Positions 28,812 through 36,938 of a stretch of DNA of 64,000 nucleotides are shown here, piece after piece. Positions within the stretch are counted from its first letter, which is position 1. Every line of letters starts with the position of its first letter. A program made the translations under genes and the position numbers. The notes under the pieces were generated by a model, which saw only the letters and a list, made by a program, of their open reading frames with translations, was not told where the DNA came from and ran no database searches. Source of the stretch: Hoeflea sp. (GTDB taxonomy: Bacteria; Pseudomonadota; Alphaproteobacteria; Rhizobiales; Rhizobiaceae); assembly GCA_020637795.1 (NCBI GenBank), contig JACKJT010000001.1, positions 620,001 through 684,000 of the forward strand, given 5' to 3'.

Positions 28812-29788
28812 GATGTCAAATCCCTGGTGCGAAGGCCGTATTCCGAGCTCGAGGCGATCCGGCGATGGAACCGCAGCTTGCGCAGATATTCCAGCGGGTC
28901 CTTCTTGACCACCAGCGCGCCTTCGGGCGTGGTCAGCCAGTCGTGCAGGCGGGTGAGGAAGAAGCGCAAGGCGGCGCCGCGGGCGAGCAGCGGCAAGGCT
29001 TCCGCCTCGCGTCTGTCGAGCGGACGAACCGACACATAGCCGTCGATGAGAGCCATGCCCTTGGTATGGTTGAACGAGCCGTCTGCTTCAAAGCACCAGG
29101 CGTTGAGGCAGATCGCGACGTCATAGGCGAAGAAATCATTGCAGGCGAAGTAGAAGTCGATCAGGCCCGAGAGCCGGTCCCCGATGAAAAACACATTGTC
29201 GGGGAACAGGTCGGCATGAATGACGCCCTCCGGAAGACTGTCCGGCCAGTTGGCTTCAAGGGCCGCCAGTTCCTCGTCAATCTCGTCGCGCAGGCCCGGC
29301 TGGACCTCGTCGGCGCGATCGCGCGATCCCTCCCACAGGGGCCGCCAGTTGACCACCGTGAGACCGTTGGCGCGGCGGATCGGGAAATCGTTGCCGGCCA
29401 CATGCATGGCCGCCAGGGCGCGGCCCACCTCGCGGCAATGCGTGGCCTGCGGCTTGCGCAGCCAGGCGCCGTCGAGAAACGAGACCATCGCCGCCGGCCG
29501 GCCGGCGAGTTCTCCCAGATGTCCGCCATCCCGGCGTTCGATCGGCAACGGGCAGCTCAGCCCCTTGAGCGCAAGGTGATCCATCAGCCCGAGGAAAAAC
29601 GGCAGATCGTCGCGGTTGACCCGCTTCTCGTAGAGCGTGAGGATGAAGGTGCCGCCGCTGGTGCGCAGCAGGAAATTGGAGTTCTCCACCCCTTCGGCAA
29701 TGCCCTTGTAGGACAGCAGGGTGCCGACGTCATATTCCTCGAGAAACGCCCTGAGTTGTTCCTCGTTCACATCCGTGTAGACGGCCAT
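28808..29788 (-). CDS. thrB: homoserine kinase, APH type
   Basis: 326 aa. It phosphorylates L-homoserine for threonine synthase. It belongs to the aminoglycoside-phosphotransferase-fold ThrB class used by Rhizobiales and Pseudomonas: MAVYTDVNEEQLRAFLEEYD at the N-terminus, catalytic GVIHADLFPDNVFF (HxDxxxxN), and the metal Asp in LIDFYFACNDF. It starts 2 bp after the ispH stop and overlaps rnhA by 4 bp, so ispH-thrB-rnhA is a tight operon. Its partner thrC is 8 kb away. Confidence 0.95.
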   Translation of the reverse strand: MAVYTDVNEEQLRAFLEEYDVGTLLSYKGIAEGVENSNFLLRTSGGTFILTLYEKRVNRDDLPFFLGLMDHLALKGLSCPLPIERRDGGHLGELAGRPAAMVSFLDGAWLRKPQATHCREVGRALAAMHVAGNDFPIRRANGLTVVNWRPLWEGSRDRADEVQPGLRDEIDEELAALEANWPDSLPEGVIHADLFPDNVFFIGDRLSGLIDFYFACNDFFAYDVAICLNAWCFEADGSFNHTKGMALIDGYVSVRPLDRREAEALPLLARGAALRFFLTRLHDWLTTPEGALVVKKDPLEYLRKLRFHRRIASSSEYGLRTRDLTS

Positions 29789-29790
29789 TC

Positions 29791-30789
29791 TCAGCGCTCC
29801 CCGTTGACGAACGCCATGTCGGCGGTGGTGAGTTCGACATCGCGCAGTTCGCGATTGACCAGAAAGTTCTCGGTCTCCTGCACGGTCTCGGCCAGCTCGA
29901 TGGTGGCATCGAAGCGGGACTTGAACGCTTCGATGATCTCGGCGACCACGACTTCAGGGGCCGACGCTCCGGCGGACAGTCCGAGCAGGCGGATGTCGCC
30001 AATGGCGTCCCAGTCGATTTCGTGGGCGCGCTGCAGCAGGATCGACTTCTTCGCCCCGGCTTTCAGCGCGACTTCGACAAGCCGCCTGGAGTTGGACGAA
30101 TTGGGGGCGCCGACAACCACAAACAGATCGCAGCCGGGAGCCGCCTGCTTGACCGCATCCTGGCGGTTGGTGGTGGCGTAGCAGATCGATTCCGCCGCTG
30201 GCGCGGTGATCTGCGGGAAGCGGGCGTGAAGCCGCGCGATCACATCGGCAGTGTCATCCACCGACAGGGTCGTCTGGGTGACGAACCCAAGTGCGGCCGG
30301 ATCGGCGGGCTGGCAGGCGTCGACATCCGCCACGGTCTCGACCAGCGTCACGGCGCCGGGCGGCAGCTGCCCCATGGTGCCGATGACTTCGGGATGGCCC
30401 TTGTGGCCGATCAGCACGACGTGGCGGCCCAGCCGCTCGTGGCGCATGGCCTGCTTGTGAACCTTGGAGACGAGCGGACAGGTGGCGTCGAGATAGAACA
30501 GGTTGCGGGCTTCCGCGTCCGCGGGCACCGACTTGGCGACGCCGTGGGCCGAGAAGATCACCGGCTGGGCGTGATGCTCCGCCGGGATCTCGTCAAGCTC
30601 CTCGACGAAGACCGCGCCGAGCGCCTCCAGCCCCTCGACAACGAACCGGTTGTGGACGATCTCATGGCGAACATAGACCGGCGCTCCATACTTCTTCAGC
30701 GCCAGCACCACGATCTGGATGGCGCGATCAACCCCCGCACAAAAACCGCGGGGGCCGCAAAGCCGGATTGTCAGTGGGGTTCGGTTCAT
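29791..30789 (-). CDS. ispH: 4-hydroxy-3-methylbut-2-enyl diphosphate reductase
   Basis: 332 aa, the last step of the MEP isoprenoid pathway, giving IPP and DMAPP. The cysteine ligands of its iron-sulfur cluster are in LCGPRGFCAGV (N-terminus), DATCPLVSKVH and SICYATTNRQ. The substrate-binding histidines lie in RHEIVHNRF and FSAHGV. The ATG at 30789 (MNRTPLTIRLCG) follows GGATGAG; an in-frame GTG 4 codons upstream is also possible. The first enzyme of the pathway, dxs, is at 56-58 kb. Confidence 0.96.
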   Translation of the reverse strand: MNRTPLTIRLCGPRGFCAGVDRAIQIVVLALKKYGAPVYVRHEIVHNRFVVEGLEALGAVFVEELDEIPAEHHAQPVIFSAHGVAKSVPADAEARNLFYLDATCPLVSKVHKQAMRHERLGRHVVLIGHKGHPEVIGTMGQLPPGAVTLVETVADVDACQPADPAALGFVTQTTLSVDDTADVIARLHARFPQITAPAAESICYATTNRQDAVKQAAPGCDLFVVVGAPNSSNSRRLVEVALKAGAKKSILLQRAHEIDWDAIGDIRLLGLSAGASAPEVVVAEIIEAFKSRFDATIELAETVQETENFLVNRELRDVELTTADMAFVNGER

Positions 30790-30820
30790 TGGCTCATCCA
30801 CGGTTTAAGTGGTCCCGGTT

Positions 30821-31186
30821 TCAGCCGGCAAGCAGCAAAACGATCAGGGCAATCGCCGCTGGAAGCGCCTGAATAACGAAGATCTTGCGCGATGCGGTTG
30901 CGCCACCATATAGGCCGGCGACCAGAACGCAGCCAAGGAAAAACAGCTTGAGCTGGAAGGCAAAGCCCGTATCGGGGTGGAGCAGAGACCAGATCAGGCC
31001 GGCAGCGAGAAAGCCGTTGTAGAGCCCCTGGTTGGCTGCCATGACCCTGGTCTGGGCCGCCTGCTCGGGCTTGGTGCCAAAGGCCTTCATTCCGCGTGGC
31101 GAGGTCCAGAGAAACATCTCGAGCACGAGAATGTAGATATGTTCAAGCGCGATCAGCGCCACCAGGATCAAAGCCAGAATTGCCAC
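30821..31186 (-). CDS. DUF1304 small membrane protein
   Basis: 121 aa with four hydrophobic helices. The N-terminal VALIALEHIYILVLEMFLW and the NQGLYNGFLAAGLIW block are characteristic of DUF1304, a family of unknown function. The GTG at 31186 follows AAGGACA; the open frame extends to 31321, but the upstream part is Arg-rich and not family-like. It sits between surf1 and ispH, a spot where most rhizobial oxidase runs have no such gene, so it may be an insertion. Confidence 0.82.
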   Translation of the reverse strand: MAILALILVALIALEHIYILVLEMFLWTSPRGMKAFGTKPEQAAQTRVMAANQGLYNGFLAAGLIWSLLHPDTGFAFQLKLFFLGCVLVAGLYGGATASRKIFVIQALPAAIALIVLLLAG

Positions 31187-31254
31187 CTGAATGTCCTTTT
31201 CGAATAATAACCGTATCCGGCTACCATGCCGGCATGGGGGAACGCCAGCCGTGA

Positions 31255-32001
31255 TCAGGATTTTCGTTTCAACCATCCGAACAGGGCGACGCCGAGCAGG
31301 GCAAGCGCCAAACCATACCAAGTGATGGCATATTGCAGATGGCTGTTGGGCAGATCGATCACCGTGACGCCACCGCGTGGCAAGCCGCCGGGAATCGGGG
31401 TTGAATCCGCGTCGAGGAAGAAGGGCAGCACCTTGTCGGCCGGCAAGCCCGCGGACTCGGTCATCCGGTCGAGGTCCTTCCAGTAGAAGATATTGGCGGC
31501 CTCGTCATTCTCGGGAACCATGAAGGACGGCTTTTCCTCGAGCCGGGCGCGCGCGAGACCGGTGATGGTCTGCGCGCCCTCAAGCAGGCTTTGCGGTCGT
31601 GTCGAAGGCTCCTTGCGATCATAGGGGACAAAGCCGCGATTGACGAAGAGCAACCGGCCGTCATCGAATTCCAGCGGCGTGTAGACGTAGAAACCGGACT
31701 GTCCCTCGAAGGTCGCAAAGAAGTGGCGTTCCCTGTCATTGAGAAAGCGCCCCGAGGCGCGGGCCGCCCGGTAATCGATCGGCTCACCGGATGCGAGCAG
31801 GCTTTCGATCACCTCGAGATCTGCGGGTTGCGCGGTGCTGCGCTCTTCGATCGCCGCCAGCAGATCCTCTTTCCAGTGAAGCCGCTTGACCTGCCAGGTG
31901 CCTAGCGAAATCAGGACCGCAAGAGCGATCGGCAACAGAACCAGGCCGAGCCAGAACTTGCCGGTGCGCCGGGGCTTCCCGCTGTCTGCCGGCTCAACCA
32001 C
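31255..32001 (-). CDS. SURF1 family cytochrome oxidase assembly protein
   Basis: 248 aa, needed for heme a insertion into subunit I of aa3 oxidase. One membrane helix is at each end (about residues 17-35, LGLVLLPIALAVLISLGTWQ, and 222-243), with a periplasmic domain between. Family signatures: LGTWQVKRLHWKEDLL, YVYTPLEFDDGRLLFVNRGF, and the C-terminal LQYAITWYGLALALLGV. The GTG start overlaps the DUF983 stop by 8 bp. It belongs to the ctaC-to-surf1 operon. Confidence 0.93.
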   Translation of the reverse strand: MVEPADSGKPRRTGKFWLGLVLLPIALAVLISLGTWQVKRLHWKEDLLAAIEERSTAQPADLEVIESLLASGEPIDYRAARASGRFLNDRERHFFATFEGQSGFYVYTPLEFDDGRLLFVNRGFVPYDRKEPSTRPQSLLEGAQTITGLARARLEEKPSFMVPENDEAANIFYWKDLDRMTESAGLPADKVLPFFLDADSTPIPGGLPRGGVTVIDLPNSHLQYAITWYGLALALLGVALFGWLKRKS

Positions 32002-32377
32002 GATCGATCTGTCCCTCGGCCGCCTTGTGGCGGTATTGCAGCGCGATCATCAGTCCCTTCAGCCCGCGCAGCAGCCCCAGGCAAAGAATGGTCGACAGGG
32101 GGATCCACAAGATCAGGTGAACCCAGAGCGCCGGGCTGTAGTTGACCTCGAGCCAGAGAGCGAGGCCAACGACGATAAAGCCGATGATGAGAATGACGAA
32201 AACCGCGGGGCCGTCGCCGGCGTCGGCGAAGGAATAGTCCAGTCCGCAGACGCCGCATTTCGGCTTGACGCCTAGCAGGCCGTCAAACAGCGCGCCTTCG
32301 CCGCATCGCGGGCAACGGCCGCGCAATCCGACCGACACCGGATCGACGGGCGGGTAATGGGCTTCATCCTTGGACAT
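31994..32377 (-). CDS. DUF983 protein
   Basis: 127 aa. An N-terminal zinc-ribbon-like pair (GRCPRCGEGALF and PKCGVCGLDY, two CxxC motifs) is followed by two membrane helices (about residues 60-105). DUF983 proteins regularly sit between ctaE and surf1 in Alphaproteobacteria and are thought to help oxidase assembly or metal handling, but no activity is proven. AAGGAA lies 9 bases before the ATG. Confidence 0.88.
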   Translation of the reverse strand: MSKDEAHYPPVDPVSVGLRGRCPRCGEGALFDGLLGVKPKCGVCGLDYSFADAGDGPAVFVILIIGFIVVGLALWLEVNYSPALWVHLILWIPLSTILCLGLLRGLKGLMIALQYRHKAAEGQIDRG

Positions 32378-32427
32378 TGGCTGGTTTCCTTGTTGTTTCG
32401 GGACCACTCGCCCGCCTCAAACGCAGA

Positions 32428-32451
32428 GGGCGGCAGGTTTCCCCGCCGCCC
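32428..32451 (-). terminator. hairpin between ctaE and DUF983 gene
   Basis: Seven-base GC arms (GGGCGGC 32428-32434, GCCGCCC 32445-32451) in the 103-bp gap after ctaE. There is no T-run. It may lower read-through or protect the 3' end of the upstream oxidase mRNA. Confidence 0.4.
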
Positions 32452-32480
32452 CCCTGAATAGCTGGATCCAGGTCTGTGTG

Positions 32481-33356
32481 TCAGCCGTGGTAGATCGGCG
32501 CACCCCAAGATGCCCAGACGTAGATCGAGAAGAACAGGAACAGCCAGACCACGTCAACGAAGTGCCAGTACCAGGCTGCGGCTTCGAAACCGAAATGCTG
32601 CTTCGGCGTGAAGTCGCCCTTCATCGCACGGATCAGGCAGACGATCAGGAAGATCGTGCCGACCAGAACGTGGAAGCCATGGAAACCGGTGGCCATGAAG
32701 AAGGTGGCGCCGTAGATCGAATCCTTGAAGGCGAACGGTGCGTGCGCATATTCGTAAGCCTGGACGCCGGAAAACAGGATGCCCAGAGCGACTGTCAGCG
32801 CCAGGCCATTAACCAGGCCCTTGCGGTCGCCATGCAGCAGCGCATGGTGCGCCCAAGTCACCGTGGTGCCCGACAGCAGCAGGATGATGGTGTTGTAGAG
32901 CGGCAGGTGCATCGGATCGAGAACTTCGATGCCGGCCGGCGGCCACTGACCGCCGGTAAAGGCGGCGCGGGCAACCTGATGGACTTCATCCGGGAACAGG
33001 CTTGCATCGAAGAAAGCCCAGAACCAGGCGACGAAGAACATCACTTCCGAGGCGATGAACATGATCATGCCATAGCGAAGGTGCAGGCTTACCACGCGGG
33101 TGTGATGGCCTTCATGGGCTTCCTTGATGGTGGCGCCCCACCAGCCGAACATGGTGTAGAGAACGATCGCCAGACCGACGAGGAACAGGACCGGGTTGGT
33201 GATCGGCAGACCAAGCAGCGAATCTGCGCCCTTCATACCCTGCATCCAGCCGATGCCGCCCAGCGCCATGACAAGCGCGCCGATCGAACCGGTCAGCGGC
33301 CACGGGCTCGGGTCGATGATGTGATAGTCGTGGTGTTTTTGATGTGCTTCGGCCAT
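32481..33356 (-). CDS. ctaE: cytochrome c oxidase subunit III
   Basis: 291 aa, seven-helix subunit III of the aa3 oxidase. Seen: HDYHIIDPSPWPLTGSIGA at the N-terminus, SLHLRYGMIMFIASEVMFFV, LLLSGTTVTWAHHALL, and FGFEAAAWYWHFVDVVWLFL with the conserved His/Asp. Subunit III sits beside subunit I and helps proton supply and stability. The ATG at 33356 follows GGGGAAAAG. Confidence 0.97.
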   Translation of the reverse strand: MAEAHQKHHDYHIIDPSPWPLTGSIGALVMALGGIGWMQGMKGADSLLGLPITNPVLFLVGLAIVLYTMFGWWGATIKEAHEGHHTRVVSLHLRYGMIMFIASEVMFFVAWFWAFFDASLFPDEVHQVARAAFTGGQWPPAGIEVLDPMHLPLYNTIILLLSGTTVTWAHHALLHGDRKGLVNGLALTVALGILFSGVQAYEYAHAPFAFKDSIYGATFFMATGFHGFHVLVGTIFLIVCLIRAMKGDFTPKQHFGFEAAAWYWHFVDVVWLFLFFSIYVWASWGAPIYHG

Positions 33357-33389
33357 GTCAGCTTTTCCCCGATGGTCATCATTCCCGCC

Positions 33390-33406
33390 CCGGACCACCC
33401 GTCCGG
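33390..33406 (-). other. small hairpin between ctaG and ctaE
   Basis: CCGGAC (33390-33395), 5-base loop, GTCCGG (33401-33406), in the 63-bp gap between ctaG and ctaE. There is no T-run. It could be an mRNA-processing or stability element. Confidence 0.35.
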
Positions 33407-33419
33407 CGCAGTGTTGGTC

Positions 33420-34022
33420 TTACAAGGTATTGCTGTCTTGCACCGGCTCCGCCACCGCTGCAACGGGTTTTTCCGATGCGTGGGGGAAGAAAGTGTAAGA
33501 AAGCGTGATTGTGGTTATGTCCTTGGCATCCAGATCGTCGACGATCGCCGGATCGACGAAGAAGACGACGGGCATGTCCATTGTCTCTCCAGGCTTCAGC
33601 TCATTCTCGGTGAAGCAGAAACACTGGATCTTGTTGAAATAGGCGCCAGCCGCCATCGGCGTGACGTTGAAGGTCGCCTGGCCGGAGGTGGCCACGTCCG
33701 ACGTGCTCGTGGCGGTGTAGGAGACCTGAACCGTCTCGCCGATCCTGAGTTCGACCTCGCGCTGAACCGGCTTGAAATCCCAGGGCAGACCGGCTGCGAC
33801 GTTGGAATCGAAGCGGACCTTGATGGTGCGGTCGAGGATCGTATCCGACATCTGCTCGACGCGCTGCGTGGTGCCGCCGTAACCGGTGACCTGGCAAAAC
33901 AGCTGGTAGAGCGGCACGGCAGCGTAGCTGACGCCAACCATCGAGGCCACGAACGCCGAACAGGCGACGACTATGCGCATGTTGGTTCTGGTCTTCTTGG
34001 TTTCTACCGGATTGCCGCTCAT
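33420..34022 (-). CDS. ctaG: cytochrome c oxidase assembly protein CtaG/Cox11
   Basis: 200 aa copper chaperone that delivers CuB to subunit I. One N-terminal membrane helix (about residues 15-38) is followed by an immunoglobulin-like periplasmic domain. The copper-binding cysteines are in KIQCFCFTENELKPGE (CxC), and a further Cys is in YQLFCQVTGYGG. It starts 10 bp past the CoxF stop and belongs to the ctaB-coxF-ctaG block. Confidence 0.95.
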   Translation of the reverse strand: MSGNPVETKKTRTNMRIVVACSAFVASMVGVSYAAVPLYQLFCQVTGYGGTTQRVEQMSDTILDRTIKVRFDSNVAAGLPWDFKPVQREVELRIGETVQVSYTATSTSDVATSGQATFNVTPMAAGAYFNKIQCFCFTENELKPGETMDMPVVFFVDPAIVDDLDAKDITTITLSYTFFPHASEKPVAAVAEPVQDSNTL

Positions 34023-34032
34023 TGCCTCTTCC

Positions 34033-34182
34033 TCACATCGGCCGGTTGAAGATGCCGGGACCGACCTTGATGATGGTCACCACGTAAAACAGCACGGCCA
34101 GCACAGCCAGGACAATCGCCAGCGCCACGGATCGCGAACGCCGCGCCTTCTTCTGCTGTTCGGTGAGTTCGACCCTGTCCAT
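34033..34182 (-). CDS. coxF: CoxF-like small oxidase-operon protein, 49 aa
   Basis: A short gene that is easy to miss. Translation gives a charged N-terminus (MDRVELTEQQKKARRSRS), one membrane helix (about residues 19-39) and the tail VGPGIFNRPM. It lies 2 bp past the ctaB stop and 10 bp before ctaG, the standard position of CoxF in alphaproteobacterial oxidase operons. The start is the only ATG in frame. The role is unknown; oxidase assembly is inferred from position alone. Confidence 0.85.
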   Translation of the reverse strand: MDRVELTEQQKKARRSRSVALAIVLAVLAVLFYVVTIIKVGPGIFNRPM

Positions 34183-34184
34183 GC

Positions 34185-35132
34185 TCAAGCCACCAGACCC
34201 ATGAGTTTCGGCGCCAGCGCATCCACCAGCAGTGCCGTGAAAATGACGAACAGATAAAGCAGCGAATAGGCAAACATCTTTTTGGCCGGGATCATCTTCT
34301 TGTCGCCGTCCGGCATGCGCCAGACCTTGAGCGAATACCAGATGAAAGCCGCTCCGAAGACGGCGGCGACACCGCCGTAGACCAGCCCGGCAAAGCCCAT
34401 GACGGCCGGAACGATGCCGCTGATGGCCGTGAGCACAGCATAGAGAACGATCTGGTTCTTGGTCGTGCGCTCGCCAGCCACGTTGGGCAGCATGGGAACA
34501 CCCGCGCGGCCGTAATCCTCGGACTTGAACAGGGCCAGCGCCCAGAAATGCGCCGGCGTCCAGAGGAAGATGATGGCGAAAAGCGCAATGCTCTCAAGCG
34601 AGATCGAATTGGTCACGCAGGCCCAGCCGATGATCGGCGGGAATGCGCCCGCAGCGCCGCCGATCACGATGTTCTGCGGCGTCGAGCGCTTCAGCCACAT
34701 CGTGTAGACGACGGCATAGAAGAAAATGGTGAAGGCAAGCAGGCCTGCCGAAAGCCAGTTGACCATCAGGCCGAGGGTCGCCACCGAGAACACCGACAGG
34801 AACAGGCCGAAGGCAAGCGTGGTTTCCGCAGAAATCCGGCCTGCGGGAATCGGCCGTTTCGCAGTCCGGCCCATCATCAGGTCGATATCGGCGTCGTACC
34901 ACATGTTGAGCGCGCCGGAGGCGCCACCGCCGACCGCGATCGCAAGAATGGCAATGAAGCCAATCACCGGATGGATCTCGCCGGGAGCCATCAGCATGCC
35001 GACCAGCGCGGTGAAGACCACCAGCGACATGACACGCGGCTTCAGCAGCGCGAAGAAATCGCCCGCATCGCCTTCGACACCAGCCACCGAAGCGGGGGCG
35101 GTCAGAGCATCATGTTCGTTGATCATTGCCAT
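34185..35132 (-). CDS. ctaB: protoheme IX farnesyltransferase (heme O synthase)
   Basis: 315 aa UbiA-type prenyltransferase that adds farnesyl to heme b to make heme O, precursor of heme a. There are about nine membrane helices. The substrate and magnesium motif is NMWYDADIDLMMGRTAKRP, and the second Asp-rich loop region is FKSEDYGRAGVPMLPN. The ATG at 35132 follows AAGGCAAG; the frame is open to 35249 but that part is not family-like. The downstream coxF begins 2 bp later. Confidence 0.96.
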   Translation of the reverse strand: MAMINEHDALTAPASVAGVEGDAGDFFALLKPRVMSLVVFTALVGMLMAPGEIHPVIGFIAILAIAVGGGASGALNMWYDADIDLMMGRTAKRPIPAGRISAETTLAFGLFLSVFSVATLGLMVNWLSAGLLAFTIFFYAVVYTMWLKRSTPQNIVIGGAAGAFPPIIGWACVTNSISLESIALFAIIFLWTPAHFWALALFKSEDYGRAGVPMLPNVAGERTTKNQIVLYAVLTAISGIVPAVMGFAGLVYGGVAAVFGAAFIWYSLKVWRMPDGDKKMIPAKKMFAYSLLYLFVIFTALLVDALAPKLMGLVA

Positions 35133-35167
35133 GGGCAACTTGCCTTTCTTTACATCCCCGGGTTCAA

Positions 35168-35237
35168 CCGGCCCCTTTGTCGGGGACCGGACATGCCGCC
35201 CGGTTGCAAGCATCAGACCGCCGGATCGACCCGGCGG
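35168..35237 (-). other. two hairpins between ctaD and ctaB
   Basis: Within the 132-bp gap: CCGGCCCC (35168-35175) pairs with GGGGaCCGG (35182-35190, one bulged A), and CCGCCGG (35218-35224) pairs with CCGGCGG (35231-35237). Neither has a T-run. They could dampen read-through from the abundant ctaC-ctaD message into the assembly genes. Confidence 0.45.
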
Positions 35238-35264
35238 CCTGGATTTCATGCTGACTGCGCAGGA

Positions 35265-36920
35265 TTACTTGATGCGCGGCAGCTTTTCCCACTGGTGGTA
35301 GGGCGGCGGAGAAGTCAGCTGCCATTCGAGAGTGGTCGCACCCTCGCCCCAGGGGTTGTCACCGGCAACACGCTTCTTGGCGAAGGCTTCCCAGACACCG
35401 TAGAGGAAGATCAGGACGCCGATGCCGGAGAGGTACGACCCGTAGGACGAGATCGCGTTCCAGCCAGCAAATGCATCCGGATAGTCGATGTAGCGGCGCG
35501 GCATACCGGCAAGGCCAAGGAAATGCTGCGGGAAGAACACCAGGTTGACGCCCACGAAGGTGACCCAGAAGTGGATGCGGGCAACCAGCGGATTGTACAT
35601 GTAACCGGTCATCTTCGGGAACCAGTAGTACCAGCCGGCGAAGATCGCGAACACGGCGCCGAGCGACAGCACGTAGTGGAAGTGGGCAACCACGTAGTAG
35701 GTGTCGTGCATGGCCCGGTCGAGACCGGCATTGGCGAGCTGAACTCCGGTCACACCGCCAACGGTGAACAGGAAGATGAAGCCGATCGCCCAGATCATCG
35801 GGGTGCGGAAGGTGATCGAGCCACCCCACATTGTCGCGATCCAGGAGAAGATCTTCACGCCGGTCGGAACCGCGATCACCATGGTGGCGAAGACGAAGTA
35901 GCGCTGCGTGTTAAGCGACAGGCCGACGGTGTACATGTGGTGCGCCCACACGATGAAGCCGACCGCGCCGATGGCAACCATCGCATAGGCCATTCCGAGA
36001 TAGCCGAACACCGGCTTACGCGAGAAGGTCGAGACGATGTGGCTGATGATGCCGAAGGCCGGCAGGATCAGGATGTAGACTTCCGGGTGACCGAAGAACC
36101 AGAACAGGTGCTGGAACAGGATCGGGTCGCCGCCGCCTTCAGGCGCGAAGAACGCGGTGCCGAAGTTGCGGTCGGTCAGCAGCATGGTGATGCCGCCAGC
36201 CAGAACCGGCAGCGACAGAAGCAGAAGGAAGGCGGTGATCAGCACCGACCAGGCAAACAGCGGCATCTTGTGCAGGGTCATGCCCGGCGCACGCATGTTG
36301 AAGATGGTGGTGATGAAGTTGATCGCGCCGAGGATCGACGAGGCGCCTGCGACGTGCAGCGACAGGATGGCGAAATCCATTGCCGGGCCAGGCTGGCCCG
36401 AGGTCGAAAGCGGCGGGTAGATGGTCCAGCCGCCGCCGGTGCCGTAGGCGCCTGCAGGGCCTTCGACGAACATCGAAAGCAGGAGCAGGATGAACGCCGG
36501 AGGCAGCAGCCAGAACGAGATGTTGTTCATGCGCGGGAACGCCATGTCAGGCGCACCGATCATGATCGGCACCATCCAGTTGGCAAAGCCGCCGATCAGG
36601 GCAGGCATGACCATGAAGAAGATCATGATCAGGCCGTGGGCGGTGGTGAACACGTTGTACATGTGCTTGCCGCCATCGATGGCAGCATCACCCTCGAAAC
36701 CATAGACCATTGCGGCCAGGCCGTGGAAGATCTGGATGCCGGGCTCCTGCAGCTCCATGCGCATGGCAATGGAGAGAAGGCCGCCGATGATGCCCGCGAT
36801 GATCGCGAAGATCAGGTAAAGCGTCCCGATATCCTTGTGGTTGGTGGAATACATCCAGCGACGCACAAAGCCCTGCGGCTTGTGGTCGTGATCGTCGTGA
36901 GCGACAGTTGAACCGGCCAT
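35265..36920 (-). CDS. ctaD: cytochrome c oxidase subunit I
   Basis: 551 aa, twelve-helix catalytic subunit holding heme a, heme a3 and CuB. Ligands are visible: the His in TTAHGLIMIFFMVMP (low-spin heme), the cross-linked His-Tyr pair in FGHPEVYILILP, the CuB His-His in VWAHHMYTVGL, and the heme His pair in YVVAHFHYVLSLGA. The D-channel region FANWMVPIMIGAPDMAFPR is present. Hallmarks fit the aa3 type A cytochrome c oxidase. It begins 18 bp after ctaC ends. Confidence 0.98.
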   Translation of the reverse strand: MAGSTVAHDDHDHKPQGFVRRWMYSTNHKDIGTLYLIFAIIAGIIGGLLSIAMRMELQEPGIQIFHGLAAMVYGFEGDAAIDGGKHMYNVFTTAHGLIMIFFMVMPALIGGFANWMVPIMIGAPDMAFPRMNNISFWLLPPAFILLLLSMFVEGPAGAYGTGGGWTIYPPLSTSGQPGPAMDFAILSLHVAGASSILGAINFITTIFNMRAPGMTLHKMPLFAWSVLITAFLLLLSLPVLAGGITMLLTDRNFGTAFFAPEGGGDPILFQHLFWFFGHPEVYILILPAFGIISHIVSTFSRKPVFGYLGMAYAMVAIGAVGFIVWAHHMYTVGLSLNTQRYFVFATMVIAVPTGVKIFSWIATMWGGSITFRTPMIWAIGFIFLFTVGGVTGVQLANAGLDRAMHDTYYVVAHFHYVLSLGAVFAIFAGWYYWFPKMTGYMYNPLVARIHFWVTFVGVNLVFFPQHFLGLAGMPRRYIDYPDAFAGWNAISSYGSYLSGIGVLIFLYGVWEAFAKKRVAGDNPWGEGATTLEWQLTSPPPYHQWEKLPRIK

Positions 36921-36938
36921 TGGTCTCAGTCCCCTCTC

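Noticed and set aside
34548..36911. Long plus-strand open frame opposite ctaB and ctaD
   Set aside because: Antisense to ctaD and ctaB; low-complexity charged product and no start signal.
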